DNA of 64,000 bases from Paraburkholderia sp041321145 (GCF_041321145.1 NZ_JBGGWA010000007.1:124001-188000); one strand, 5' to 3'; positions 8,693 to 18,604 are shown, counted from the first letter of the stretch. Notes: a model not told the origin generated them from the sequence alone. Translations and numbers: made by a program.

Positions 8693-9973
8693 TCATCCCA
8701 TGTGCAAACGCAACAGCTCGAACAGCTGCGAACTCGCATACAGCAGCAAGCCAATAAAGCCGCCGACAATTGTTCCGTTGATGCGGATGTACTGCAAATC
8801 CTTACCAATGTTCAGCTCGATTTGCCGGGACATTTCGCGCGAATCCCAGTTCTTCACTGTATCGCTGATGTGACGCGTGAGGAACTGGGCGAAATCCGGC
8901 GCCATGGCGCGCGCGGCTTCTTCGAGGTGGTCGTTCAGCGATTGACGCAGTGCGGGATCGTGCGCCAGTTCGCGGCCCACCCATTGGCCCATCGCCACCA
9001 CTCTCGCATGCAAGGCCGAATCGCTACTGTGCAGATCGCGCTTGAGCCATGCGCGCAATTCGCCCCACATGTCCTTCACATACGTGCCGAGTGCTTCGCC
9101 TTCCACCAGATAACGTTTGAGTTCCTCGCCTTTTTGCAGGAACGCCGGATCGGTCTTGAGTTTGACGATCAGCTTCTGCGCGGCGTCGTCGAATTTCTGA
9201 CGAAGCTGATGCGTGGGGTTCTCGCTGATCTGCTCAAGCATCCGGTTGACCGCGTTGGCGATTGCTTCGGCGCCTTTCTCGCCGAGCCACGCCGACGGCA
9301 GGATCATCTCCATCTTCGGATATTCGCTCTTCACCCAATCGACGATGCGTTCAGCGATAAACTCGCGCGCCTGCGGTTCGTGCAACAGTGCCACCACCTG
9401 TTCGATGCCGGCGTCGAGCAATTCCTGATGCCGGCCGTCTTTGGTGAGCGTATCGAGAATCGCGCCCATGGATTGCGACAGATCGACTTTGGCCAGCACG
9501 TCGCGCAGCGCGTCCTTGATGAAGACCTGGATGCGCACGTCGTCGGTCAGTTCGAGAATGCCGCCCGTCAGTTTAACGACGTAGTCGCCCAGACGCGCGG
9601 TGTTGGCCGGCGTGGTCAGCCAACCGGTGATGCTGTGCGCCGGGTCGTGTTTCTGGATCAGGCCGACCAGCGACGGTACGTCCAGAAACTTGTCCTGCAC
9701 GAATACCGCCAGATTGTCGGCGATCTTGTGCTTGTTCCTTGGAATGATCGCGGTGTGCGTGGAGACGATCGGGATCGGCACGCGGCGAAACAATGCGACC
9801 ACCGCGAACCAGTCGGCGAGCGCGCCGACCATCGCGGCCTCGGCCACCGCTTTGATGCCGTCCACCCAGATGCCGCGCGGCATGAAGGCCGTCACGACGA
9901 AAACGCAGGCGGCGGCCGCCAACAGCAGCAAGGGGGTGCGCTTGGCTTTCTTGAGTTCGATCTCTTTGTTCAT
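8693..9973 (-). CDS. DUF445-family membrane protein
   Basis: About 426 residues, similar in length and pattern to DUF445 (YjiN-like) inner-membrane proteins of unknown function. A transmembrane segment LLLLAAAACVFVVTAFMP lies near the N-terminus, followed by the family signature GIKAVAEAAMVGALADWFAV and ALFRR. A long amphipathic helical region follows, and a C-terminal hydrophobic segment (NGTIVGGFIGLLLYASSQLF) ends the protein. The ATG beginning MNKEIELKK is chosen since the transmembrane helix follows directly; the frame continues 39 codons upstream to another ATG (10090), which is a possible alternative. Confidence 0.8.
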   Translation of the reverse strand: MNKEIELKKAKRTPLLLLAAAACVFVVTAFMPRGIWVDGIKAVAEAAMVGALADWFAVVALFRRVPIPIVSTHTAIIPRNKHKIADNLAVFVQDKFLDVPSLVGLIQKHDPAHSITGWLTTPANTARLGDYVVKLTGGILELTDDVRIQVFIKDALRDVLAKVDLSQSMGAILDTLTKDGRHQELLDAGIEQVVALLHEPQAREFIAERIVDWVKSEYPKMEMILPSAWLGEKGAEAIANAVNRMLEQISENPTHQLRQKFDDAAQKLIVKLKTDPAFLQKGEELKRYLVEGEALGTYVKDMWGELRAWLKRDLHSSDSALHARVVAMGQWVGRELAHDPALRQSLNDHLEEAARAMAPDFAQFLTRHISDTVKNWDSREMSRQIELNIGKDLQYIRINGTIVGGFIGLLLYASSQLFELLRLHMG

Positions 9974-10234
9974 CGGCGGCAGGGCAGCGGGGTTCAATTC
10001 GAGTTTAATGTTGCGGCGCGATTGATGCGCGCGTCCAGAAACGCGAGTGTAGCGCCGCTGTTCGGGCAGTGCGGCACTTGCTTTGGACATTCTTTGTCCC
10101 GCTGGCGCGGTAACATCTGCGGTTAGACTGCGAAGCGATGCGTGGGCCGGCGGCGCGGGCGAGCGTTAAAAGAACGTCGAGTGGGCGCTGAATGAGCGCT
10201 GAATGACGATGCAATTGAACGGAATGGAGGCACA

Positions 10235-11377
10235 GTGATCAGGTTTCTGCATACGGCGGACTGGCAGATAGGCACGCAATTCGGCCAGTTCGAGCCGGAC
10301 GAAGCCGCGCACCTCGCGGAAGCACGCTTCGAAACCGTGCGCCGGATCGCCGAGGAAGCGGCGGCGCGCAAGGTCGACGCCGTGCTGGTCGCCGGCGACG
10401 TGTTCGATCTGCAGACCGTATCGGACACCGTGATCCGCCGTTTGTTCGGCGCGCTGCAGGCGTTCTCCGGTCCGTGGATCATGCTGCCGGGCAATCACGA
10501 TGCCGCATTGGTCGAGAGTGTCTGGACCCGTGCGCAGCGCCTGAATTGCATTGCGCCGAACGTTCGGGTGGTGCTCGAACCCGGCGTGGTGGCGCTCGAC
10601 GCTTGCAAGTGCGCGTTGCTCTGCGCGCCGCTCACGCAACGTATCACCTACGACGACACCACGGGATTCTTCGACACAACGGAGAGCCCGCCTGGTTATC
10701 ACCGAGTCGGGCTCGCGCACGGCAGCGTGAGCGGGATTCTGCAGGAGGGCATCGATTCGTCGAACCCGATCGTGCCGACGCGTGCCGCGAGCGCGCGTCT
10801 GGACTATCTCGCGCTGGGCGACTGGCACGGTCATTTGCGCGTCGACGAACGCACCTGGTATGCCGGCACGCACGAACAGGATCGGTTCCGCGGCAACGAT
10901 CCGGGCTTCATGCTCGAGGTCACGCTGACTGAGCCCGGTGCAGCGCCGGCCGTCGAAGCGGTGCGGGTCGGCAAATATCAATGGCATCGCTGGGAAGAGA
11001 CGATTTCGGTGCCGACCGATGGGGATTCGCTGAAGGCGCGTCTCAGCGCGTTGGGCGGTAACGACGTGCTGCGGCTAACAGTAAGCGGCACGACCGCGCT
11101 GGCCGAAGCCGAAGCGATTCGCGTCGCGGTGGAAGAGACTCGCGCGCGAGTGCGCGCCCTACGGGTCGATCTGAGCGGCCTGCAAGTGTTGCCCACCGCC
11201 GACGACCTCGCCGAACTCGGCGCGCAGAGCGGCTACCTGGCCAAGGTGGTGGCGCGTCTGCGAGGCTTGCAGGAGGACCCGCAGTCCGACCCGCAACAGG
11301 TCAAGCGCGCGGCGGAGGCGTTGTTGCTTCTGGCGCGTTTTCAACGTGAGTTGCCGCGCGAAGCGAGGTCCGCATGA
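10235..11377 (+). CDS. DNA repair metallophosphoesterase, SbcD/Mre11-like
   Basis: 380-residue calcineurin-like nuclease. Phosphoesterase motifs appear in order: TADWQIG, GDVFD, LPGNHD, LAHGS and GDWHGH, which build the two-metal centre. A GTG start is supported by GGAATGGAGG just upstream. Its stop overlaps the start of the next gene by 4 bp (ATGA), so it is translationally coupled to an SMC-like ATPase, as in SbcD-SbcC and Mre11-Rad50. The complex processes DNA ends and hairpins in the cytoplasm. The segment LDYLALGDWHG and overall layout resemble the YhaO/YhaN-type subgroup more than classical E. coli SbcCD. Confidence 0.85.
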   Translation: MIRFLHTADWQIGTQFGQFEPDEAAHLAEARFETVRRIAEEAAARKVDAVLVAGDVFDLQTVSDTVIRRLFGALQAFSGPWIMLPGNHDAALVESVWTRAQRLNCIAPNVRVVLEPGVVALDACKCALLCAPLTQRITYDDTTGFFDTTESPPGYHRVGLAHGSVSGILQEGIDSSNPIVPTRAASARLDYLALGDWHGHLRVDERTWYAGTHEQDRFRGNDPGFMLEVTLTEPGAAPAVEAVRVGKYQWHRWEETISVPTDGDSLKARLSALGGNDVLRLTVSGTTALAEAEAIRVAVEETRARVRALRVDLSGLQVLPTADDLAELGAQSGYLAKVVARLRGLQEDPQSDPQQVKRAAEALLLLARFQRELPREARSA

Positions 11378-13998
11378 AGCTGGAAAGTATCGCGATTCAG
11401 GAGTTCAAGCAGTTCACCGGACGGCTCGTGATCGACGATCTAGAGCCCGGACTCAATCTGTTCACCGGCCCGAACGAGGCCGGCAAGAGCACGATCGCCG
11501 AAGCCGTGCGGGCGGTGTTCCTCGAACGCTACAAGGCCTCGCATCTGAAAGATCTGCTGCCGTGGGGTAAGGCGAGCGGGCAGCCGTCGGTCGAAGTGAC
11601 GTTCGATATGGACGGCACCGGCTGCAAGCTGTCGAAGCAGTTCGTCACTCGGCAGCGCTGCGAGCTGAAAATCGGTCAGGCGGTGTTCGGCGAGGATGAA
11701 GCAGAAGACAAGCTCGCCGCATTGCTCGGCTTTTCGCGTCCTGCGCGTGGACCGCTCAAGGCCGAAAACGCCGGCGTCCCTGGTTTGTTGTGGGTGCAAC
11801 AAGGCGGCACGCAGGAGGTGCGCGATTCCACGGGACACGCGGCGCAGTATCTGCGCGATGCGTTGTCGCAACTGTCGGGCAGCAGCGAATCAGCGGGCGA
11901 GGATGCGCTGATTGCCGCCGTGCAGCGCGAGCTTCGTCAACTGCTCACTGCGCGCACGCAGAAGTCCACCGGGCCGCTGGCCGAAGCCGAGCAGACCTTG
12001 GCTGCGCTGATTGAAGAGCGCGACGATCTGGAGCAGCAGCGCCAGCAGTTCGACGAGAACATCGTGCGGCTTGCCACGCAGCAGGAAGCCTTCGACGATG
12101 CGCAGCGCAAGCGCCCCTGGGCGCTTCATGAGCAGAAGGCCGTGCAGGCGCAGCAACGCGCCGATGCCGCGGCGGAACTCGAACGCAGTTTTCAGGGCCT
12201 CGTGCAGTCGCTGAAATTGAGCGATGCGGAACTGGCGCTGTCGGTGCAGCAGGAGCAGCGCGCGACCGAACTGGAAGCGGCCGTGGCGCGCGAGCGTCAG
12301 CAACTCGACGTCGCGCGAGCCAACGTGTCGGCGCTGCAGAACGAACATGCGCAGGCTCAGGCGAGCGTGGCGCAATTCGAACAGGTGTACGCCGACGCGA
12401 ACCGCGCGCACGAACTCGCTAACGCTGCGGTGACCGCGGGCGATTTGCGCAGCCAGATCGCGCTGCATCGCGCCGAGAGCGAGCGGCTTGAAGCGGCGAT
12501 CGCCGCTGCGGGCAAGGCGAACGAGGCCGTGCTGGAGGCGACGCGCGCCGCTGCCGCGCTTGAAATCGACGGCGCGCAATTGAAGCGGCTCCAGTCGCTC
12601 GATGCCGAGTTGACCGTGCTGCGCGCGCGGACCGAAGCGGCGATGACGCGTATCGAATACCGGCTGAATGGTGCGATTACGATCGGCGGTGCAAAGGTAA
12701 GCGGCGAGGGCGTGCTGCCGCTCGACGAGGAGAAGCTGATCGGCCTGGGCGAACTAGGCGAATTGCGTGTGATTCCGGGCGTTTCGGATCTGTCCGCGCA
12801 ATTGTCGGAGCGGGTGTCGCTCGAAACCCGGCATGCGCAGGTGTTGCAGACGCTGGGCGTGGCATCGCCGGGCGAAGCCGAGGCTAGGCAGGAGCAATGG
12901 AAGGCGCTGGTCGCACAGCAGAAAAGCCAGGCGAAGATTCTTGAGGTGCATGCACCGCAAGGTATCGACGCGCTGCGTGCAGCGTTGGCTTCGGCCGCCG
13001 CACGGCTGCAAACATCGAATGAGCGGCTGGCTCTATTGCCTGACGCGTCCACCGCGTTACCGCTCGACGAGGCTCGCCGGAATGCCGACATCGCGCGTGA
13101 TGCATTGGAGTCCGCCAGAAAAGTACTGACGCAGGCGGCGGAAAGCAAATCCACCGCGACGGCCACGACGGAATCGCTCGCCACGCAGTTGCAACGCAAG
13201 GAAGCGCAACTGGGCGACGAAGCGTTTTGCCGCAACCGTGCGCAGTGGCAGACGAAAATCGTCGAGCAGCGCGTGCAGGTCGAGGCGATGAAGAAGCAGC
13301 TCGAAGGACGCGAGCGTGAGTTGGAAGCGGCGCGTCTGGACGATCCGGCGGCTGAGGCGAAACGCTATCGCGCGTCGGCGGAACTCGCGCGCAACGAGCA
13401 ACACGAACGGCAATTGCGGATCGCGCATGTGCGCAGTCAGTTGGAGACGGTCGGCGCATCAGGACTCGGGGAGCGTCTTGCCTTGCTGAAGGCATCGGTG
13501 GAGCAGGCCACGCGCCGCCAGGACGAACTTGGCTTGCGGGCAAGTGCGTTGAGTTTGCTCGACGAGGTGCTCGTCGACGAACGCGATGCGGCCGTGGCGC
13601 AACTGCGTGCGCCGTTGACCGAACGGCTTGGACACTACCTCAAGCGGATTTTCCCGCAGTCGACGATTGCGCTTGGCGACGATCTGAGTCCCGCGACGTT
13701 GGATCGTTATGGCCGTGCGGATACGCTCGATGCGTTGAGCTTCGGCACGCGGGAACAACTTGGTATTTTGACGCGGCTGGCCTATGCGGATCTTTTAAAG
13801 GCGTCGGGCCGCCCGACCTTGCTGATGCTCGACGATGCGGCCGTGCATACCGATGCGGCGCGGCGCGATGCGATCAAGCGCGCGCTGATCGATGCGGCTA
13901 CGCGGCACCAGATTCTGGTTTTTACGTGCCATCCGGAGCTTTGGGATGATCTGGGTGTCAGGCAGCGCGCGATCGAGGATTTGAAGGCGGCGGCTTAG
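11374..13998 (+). CDS. SMC-like ATPase, SbcC/Rad50/YhaN type
   Basis: 874-residue ATPase with the nucleotide-binding lobes at its ends. Walker A is GPNEAGKST (residues 32-40). The middle, about residues 190-720, is coiled coil rich in Glu, Gln, Ala and Arg. At the C-terminus come the signature-like segment LSFGTREQLG and Walker B PTLLMLDDA, followed by the switch histidine region ILVFTCHPE. It forms the ATP-driven partner of the upstream nuclease, holding and feeding DNA ends. It is shorter than E. coli SbcC (about 1,050 residues). The two genes form a closed operon, ended by the convergent cobalamin genes. Confidence 0.85.
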   Translation: MKLESIAIQEFKQFTGRLVIDDLEPGLNLFTGPNEAGKSTIAEAVRAVFLERYKASHLKDLLPWGKASGQPSVEVTFDMDGTGCKLSKQFVTRQRCELKIGQAVFGEDEAEDKLAALLGFSRPARGPLKAENAGVPGLLWVQQGGTQEVRDSTGHAAQYLRDALSQLSGSSESAGEDALIAAVQRELRQLLTARTQKSTGPLAEAEQTLAALIEERDDLEQQRQQFDENIVRLATQQEAFDDAQRKRPWALHEQKAVQAQQRADAAAELERSFQGLVQSLKLSDAELALSVQQEQRATELEAAVARERQQLDVARANVSALQNEHAQAQASVAQFEQVYADANRAHELANAAVTAGDLRSQIALHRAESERLEAAIAAAGKANEAVLEATRAAAALEIDGAQLKRLQSLDAELTVLRARTEAAMTRIEYRLNGAITIGGAKVSGEGVLPLDEEKLIGLGELGELRVIPGVSDLSAQLSERVSLETRHAQVLQTLGVASPGEAEARQEQWKALVAQQKSQAKILEVHAPQGIDALRAALASAAARLQTSNERLALLPDASTALPLDEARRNADIARDALESARKVLTQAAESKSTATATTESLATQLQRKEAQLGDEAFCRNRAQWQTKIVEQRVQVEAMKKQLEGRERELEAARLDDPAAEAKRYRASAELARNEQHERQLRIAHVRSQLETVGASGLGERLALLKASVEQATRRQDELGLRASALSLLDEVLVDERDAAVAQLRAPLTERLGHYLKRIFPQSTIALGDDLSPATLDRYGRADTLDALSFGTREQLGILTRLAYADLLKASGRPTLLMLDDAAVHTDAARRDAIKRALIDAATRHQILVFTCHPELWDDLGVRQRAIEDLKAAA

Positions 13999-14036
13999 GA
14001 GATGCATGCGGCAGCGATCGGCCGGCGCGCTTCGAT

Positions 14037-15755
14037 TCACTCATACCATCGCGGCGTATAAACCCACTCACCACCGTCGACGCCGTTAGCAAACCCTCGC
14101 GTCGTCGACGATCCGACGATCACCATCGTCCGCATATCCACATCTGATGAGCGCAGTTCACCGAGCGTAATCGTACGCAGCGTACTGCCCGGTCTGCCGA
14201 TATCGCGCCCGAGCACCACTTTGGTAACCGCAGCGCGATATTGCCGAACGATATCCAATGCCTTGTCGAGTTGCCACGGTCGCGCGCGGGAGATCGGGTT
14301 ATAAAACGCCATCACCAGATCCGCTTCGGCCGCATGCCGGAGGCGTTTTTCGATGATCGTCCACGGCTTCAGGTTATCGGACAGCGACAGCATGCAGAAG
14401 TCATGGCCCAACGGCGCGCCGGCTTGAGCCGCGGTGGCCATGGCCGCTGACACGCCCGGCACGATCGACAATTCGACTGCGCGCCAATCCGGGGCGTGCG
14501 AGCCTTCCAGCGCTTCAAGCACCGCAGCCGCCATCGCAAACACGCCGGGGTCGCCCGACGACACCATCACCACGGACCGTCCCGTGCTGGCCAACTCGAA
14601 CGCGTGACGCGCGCGTTGCATCTCCTCGCGATTGTCCGTGCCGTGTACGCGTTGATCCGCGCGAAACGGCCCGGCCATTTTTACGTAGGTTTCGTAGCCG
14701 AGGATATCGGTGGCTTCGTTCAGCGCTGTGCGAGCGGCGGGCACCATGAGTTCCGCACTGCCGGGGCCGAGGCCGATCACAGTCAATCGGCCGCGCGGAC
14801 GACCGATCGTCTCTGGATCGATTGCCAAAGGCGCCAATGCCAGCGCAACGCCTGAATCTGAATCCTTGTGGAGCGTTTCGTAGGGGATGCGTAACGCAGC
14901 ATGCAGCAAGCTGCCTGGCGGCTCGCCATCTTCGGGACGTGTCTGTGCGAAGCGCAGCGGCACGTTCAAGCTCGCTGCGGCCTCGGCAAGCACCGGGTCT
15001 GCCATTCGTTCTGCCGAAGCCAGGAGTGCCGCCAGTGAAAGCGCCGCAAGACCATGCGTGTCCAATGCCTCGCGCACGCGTGCTGCGATCGCCGCACCCG
15101 CACCCGCACCCGTCACCGCCGCCACCACACTCCGCGGATGAATCACCAACTCGTCATCACGCCCATCCCACACGCGCGGCGTCACGCGAATCGCGAGACG
15201 CGCCGACGCAGAGCGAGGCAGTTGCGCATCGTCGAGCCACGGTGCGTCGCCTTCGATCCGCGTGTTTTCGCCCGCCAGCAGGTCCGAAACGAAGCGCTTG
15301 CCTTGCGCTATATCGGCGAGAGCATAGCCTTCAGGCGGATTCAGCACGCACGTGCCGAAGCGCAATTCTCCGCTCGTCGTAATCGCCGGCGATACAGCCA
15401 ACGCAGCCGCAATCTCACGCGCCATCACGTTGACGCCGGCTAGTCCGCCGAGCAAAGGCACAACCGCGCTGCCGTCTTCGGCAACCGCGAGTACCGGCGG
15501 CTCGACGCCCTTGTTCGACAACAACGGCGCGACGCAACGAATCACGATCCCAGCCGCGCACAACGCGACGATCGGCGTGCCGCGCGCATACAAACCACGC
15601 AGATGCGCGCCGAGCTCCGTGTACGAGACATCAGCCTCGACACGCCCATGCAAAGCATGCACCTGGGAACCCGCATACAGGGCCTGGATACGCCTCGCAG
15701 TCGTCAACGCGCCCACGCCGAGGATCACAATCGCGGGCGGCGTCATCCTTGCCAT
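14037..15755 (-). CDS. cobJ: CbiG-CobJ fusion: cobalt-precorrin-5A hydrolase plus precorrin-3B C17-methyltransferase
   Basis: 572-residue bifunctional corrin-ring enzyme. The first ~280 residues are CbiG-like: the N-terminal segment IVALCAAGIVIR near residue 62, and the C-terminal part from about residue 208 (VAAVTGAGAGAA), the same fold as CobE. From about residue 323 a complete SAM-dependent methyltransferase follows: RLTVIGLGPGSAELM, then VSSGDPGVFAMA and PGVSAAMATAAQAGAPLGHD. It contracts the ring and methylates C17. GGGGGA precedes the chosen ATG, which overlaps cobI by 13 bp; another ATG three codons later is possible. It is the last gene of the minus-strand arm. Confidence 0.9.
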   Translation of the reverse strand: MARMTPPAIVILGVGALTTARRIQALYAGSQVHALHGRVEADVSYTELGAHLRGLYARGTPIVALCAAGIVIRCVAPLLSNKGVEPPVLAVAEDGSAVVPLLGGLAGVNVMAREIAAALAVSPAITTSGELRFGTCVLNPPEGYALADIAQGKRFVSDLLAGENTRIEGDAPWLDDAQLPRSASARLAIRVTPRVWDGRDDELVIHPRSVVAAVTGAGAGAAIAARVREALDTHGLAALSLAALLASAERMADPVLAEAAASLNVPLRFAQTRPEDGEPPGSLLHAALRIPYETLHKDSDSGVALALAPLAIDPETIGRPRGRLTVIGLGPGSAELMVPAARTALNEATDILGYETYVKMAGPFRADQRVHGTDNREEMQRARHAFELASTGRSVVMVSSGDPGVFAMAAAVLEALEGSHAPDWRAVELSIVPGVSAAMATAAQAGAPLGHDFCMLSLSDNLKPWTIIEKRLRHAAEADLVMAFYNPISRARPWQLDKALDIVRQYRAAVTKVVLGRDIGRPGSTLRTITLGELRSSDVDMRTMVIVGSSTTRGFANGVDGGEWVYTPRWYE

Positions 15756-16474
15756 TTTTCCCCCGGCACGACGAGCAGCGAAAAGTACGGCGACGCCATC
15801 GGATCGACGTCGGCGAGCGGCACGATGCGCTGATTGCCCATCGTCGCGCGTTCCACGTAAAGCGCGCGATGCGCGAGACCGAGTTCGCCGAGCACGCGCC
15901 GCACCTTGTCGAAATTGCGGCCGAGTTTCATGATGACCGCGGCGTCCGCATCGGCGAGACGCCGGCGCAATTCGTCCTCAGGCAACACGCCGGAGAGCAC
16001 CGACAAACTCTGATTGCGATACACCAGCGGCGAACCGAGCACAGCCGCACCGCCGAGCATCGAGCACACGCCGGGCACGACTTCGGCCTCGAAGCGCGCC
16101 GCGAGCCGGTCGTGCAAATACATATACGAGCCGTAGAAAAACGGGTCGCCTTCACAAATCACCGCGACGTCGCGGCCTGCACCGAGATGGCCGGCGACGA
16201 TCTCCGCAGCGGTGTCGTAGAAATCGGCGATGATCGCTTCATAGGAAAGCGGCGGCTCGAGCGCTTCGGTGGTGACCGGATAAACGAGCGGCAGATGCTG
16301 CTGAGCGTCATGCAAATGCGTTTCAATGATGCTGAACGCGTTGCCCTTCTTACCCTTCGCGACAAAGTACGCGACTACGGGCGCCGCCTTCAGCAAACGC
16401 AGCGCTTTCAGTGTGATGAGTTCCGGGTCGCCGGGGCCGACGCCGAGGCCGAATAAACGTCCTTGCACGGTCAT
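15743..16474 (-). CDS. cobI: Precorrin-2 C20-methyltransferase
   Basis: 243-residue SAM-dependent tetrapyrrole methylase that adds the C20 methyl group to precorrin-2. Typical marks are LFGLGVGPGDPELITLKALR at the N-terminus, the CEGDPFFYGSYMYLH segment and the VPGVCSMLGGAAVLGSPL segment. Length matches CobI/CbiL. It starts directly after the cobH stop with no spacer and overlaps the next gene, so the arm is translated as a coupled unit. Confidence 0.93.
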   Translation of the reverse strand: MTVQGRLFGLGVGPGDPELITLKALRLLKAAPVVAYFVAKGKKGNAFSIIETHLHDAQQHLPLVYPVTTEALEPPLSYEAIIADFYDTAAEIVAGHLGAGRDVAVICEGDPFFYGSYMYLHDRLAARFEAEVVPGVCSMLGGAAVLGSPLVYRNQSLSVLSGVLPEDELRRRLADADAAVIMKLGRNFDKVRRVLGELGLAHRALYVERATMGNQRIVPLADVDPMASPYFSLLVVPGEKWQG

Positions 16475-17101
16475 TTACTCGACCTCCGTGGCCAGCGCGT
16501 TCACCGCGGCGGCGGCCATCGCGCTGCCGCCGCGTCTGCCGTGCACCACGACGTAGGGCACGCCGCGACTGTCTTCGGCCAGCATTGCTTTCGATTCGGC
16601 CGCGCCGACAAAGCCCACTGGAAAGCCGAGAATCAACGCGGGTTTTGGCGCGCCGGCGTCGAGCATGTCGAGCAGATGAAACAGCGCGGTCGGCGCGTTG
16701 CCGATCACGACGACACTCCCGGCCAGATGCGGTCGCCACAATTCGAGCGCCACGGCCGAGCGCGTATTGCCGAGTTCGCGCGCCAATCCAGGCACGTCTT
16801 CGTGCGTGAGTGTGCAGATCACTTCGTTGTTAGCGGGCAATCGCGCGCGCGTGATGCCTTGCGCCACCATGCCGGCATCGCACAGAATCGGCGCGCCTTG
16901 CGCGAGTGCCGCGCGGCCTGCAGCGCCTGCGCCTTCAGAAAACCGAAGATCTTCAATCACGTCGACCATGCCACACGCGTGGATCACGCGCACGGCGAGC
17001 TTTTCGAGGTCGGCGGGGATGCGCGAGAGGTCGGCCTCCGCGCGTATCGTCGCGAAGGATTGGCGATAGATCTCCTGACCGTCGCGAATGTAATCAAGCA
17101 T
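16475..17101 (-). CDS. cobH: Precorrin-8X methylmutase
   Basis: 208-residue methylmutase that moves a methyl group from C11 to C12 to make hydrogenobyrinate. The segments RVIHACGMVD (with the catalytic histidine), ILCDAGMVAQGI, GNAPTALFHLL and GFPVGFVGAAESK are those of CobH/CbiC. I chose the ATG beginning MLDYIRDGQ; the frame is open 55 codons further but that part overlaps cobG and has no homology. It overlaps the end of cobG by 8 bp. Confidence 0.93.
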   Translation of the reverse strand: MLDYIRDGQEIYRQSFATIRAEADLSRIPADLEKLAVRVIHACGMVDVIEDLRFSEGAGAAGRAALAQGAPILCDAGMVAQGITRARLPANNEVICTLTHEDVPGLARELGNTRSAVALELWRPHLAGSVVVIGNAPTALFHLLDMLDAGAPKPALILGFPVGFVGAAESKAMLAEDSRGVPYVVVHGRRGGSAMAAAAVNALATEVE

Positions 17102-18557
17102 CTGAAGGGCTCCGGACCAGGTGTTCGAGCATGTCGGCGGCCTGTTCGATCGTGAGTTGGTGCGCGACGCAGTCACCGAAACCCGGTGAGGCGTCACGTC
17201 GGTAAAGGTCGTATGCGCCGGGGGCCACCGCCAGCAGCGTGTAGGGCGCGCGGTGCGCGGCGGCACAAGAGCGTTGGCATCCGCTTAGATGGACGTCGAC
17301 ACCGTCGGGCAGGCGATCCGCTAAAAGCAGCGCGTCGGCCTTGGTATCGGCGAGGCTTTTTGCACAGCCTGTAGAGCCGGCGCAGGCGATCAAGCGCGTA
17401 CCAGGCTGCGCGGGGTCACAGGCGAGGCCTAGCGCGTTCATTGCGGCGAGCACGGCAGGCACCGCGTCCGATGCGATATCGGGCAGCAACACGCTTTGCC
17501 AGGGGGTCATGCGAAGCGTACCGTTGCCGCGCTGTTGCGCGAGCGTGGCAACGCCGCGCAAGGTCGCGGTGTCGAGGCGTCCGAGCGGCGGCTGGCCGCC
17601 TACGTGCCACGTTCCCACTACCCGTTGCGCGTGCGCGCCGAGTCGCAGCGTGGCGTCGGCTGGCGTGGCGCGTCGCCAGTTCGCGAGCGATGGGTCACGT
17701 GACAGCGGAAAATCGACATACGTTTGAGCGTGCTGCAATACGGCGTCGACGGAATGTGCGGCCAGCAGGTGACGCATACGCATGGCATCGGCTGCAGCCA
17801 GATCGAGGAACGTGTGCAGCAGTGCGCGGACAAGATCAGGGACTTGCGAAGGCAGTACAGCGGCAAGCGCACCCGCACCCGCGTTCGTCACCGCAGCTGG
17901 GCATCCCCCCAAACCGAACACAAATCGCACACCGTCTTCAGTTTGCGTCGCCGCCAACCAGACATCATGCGGATGATCCACCCGGGCAAGACGCTCACCG
18001 CCGTCGAGCGACAACGCGAATTTCGGCGATAGCCCCGCGAAACGCGCTTCGGTTTGCAGCAGCGTGAGCAGTTCGGCGCTGAGCTGCGTGGTGTCGAACA
18101 GCGCAAACGGATCGCGTCCGGCAGCAGGGCTCACCATCACATTGCGCACATCGTCTGCAGCGGATGCCGGTATCAAGGTTGACGCTTGCCTTGCGCCGGT
18201 CGCCGGAGCGGGGCCAAGGCCCGCATCGATCAGCGCCGCGATCAACGCCGCTTCATGGCCGACCCGCACCCCACGCACTTGCAGATTCGCGCGATTGGTC
18301 AGCTCGATCACGCCGGCCGCGTGCTGCTCGCTCGCGTCGGCGATCACGGCAGCCTGCGCCGCGCTCAACTCGCCGCCGGGCAATTTGATCCGGCAAATCC
18401 CACCGTCGCGCGCGGCGACGATGCGCAGCAGCCCCGGGCATGCCGACGGCCGCAGCGCAAGGGCTGCGTCAGGTAAAGCGGTGGAGGGCGAAGCTTGATT
18501 CAAGACGGACACCGGGTTTAGCGTCGCGCGACGGCCCGAGCAAGCCGCGAGGGGCAT
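17094..18557 (-). CDS. cobG: Precorrin-3B synthase (oxygen-dependent)
   Basis: Up to 487 residues; sulfite/nitrite-reductase-like iron-sulfur protein that hydroxylates precorrin-3A using O2, the step that defines the aerobic cobalamin route. The ferredoxin-like half-domain GGICRIKLPGGELSA near the N-terminus and the C-terminal cluster segment CAGSTGCAKSLADTKADA followed by HLSGCQRSCA supply the [4Fe-4S] cysteines. The start is uncertain: the ATG at 18557 has no good RBS, and a GTG about 14 codons downstream is possible. The longer open frame runs back through the riboswitch and is rejected. First gene of the minus-strand arm. Confidence 0.88.
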   Translation of the reverse strand: MPLAACSGRRATLNPVSVLNQASPSTALPDAALALRPSACPGLLRIVAARDGGICRIKLPGGELSAAQAAVIADASEQHAAGVIELTNRANLQVRGVRVGHEAALIAALIDAGLGPAPATGARQASTLIPASAADDVRNVMVSPAAGRDPFALFDTTQLSAELLTLLQTEARFAGLSPKFALSLDGGERLARVDHPHDVWLAATQTEDGVRFVFGLGGCPAAVTNAGAGALAAVLPSQVPDLVRALLHTFLDLAAADAMRMRHLLAAHSVDAVLQHAQTYVDFPLSRDPSLANWRRATPADATLRLGAHAQRVVGTWHVGGQPPLGRLDTATLRGVATLAQQRGNGTLRMTPWQSVLLPDIASDAVPAVLAAMNALGLACDPAQPGTRLIACAGSTGCAKSLADTKADALLLADRLPDGVDVHLSGCQRSCAAAHRAPYTLLAVAPGAYDLYRRDASPGFGDCVAHQLTIEQAADMLEHLVRSPSDA

Positions 18558-18604
18558 TACTGCGGCATCGGTACACCCCGCCCGATGTAGGCTGGCACGA
18601 ACAG

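Noticed and set aside
8558..10126. 522-codon plus-strand open frame
   Set aside because: It lies antisense to the DUF445 gene, which has recognisable domains; the frame arises from high GC on the opposite strand and shows no family resemblance.
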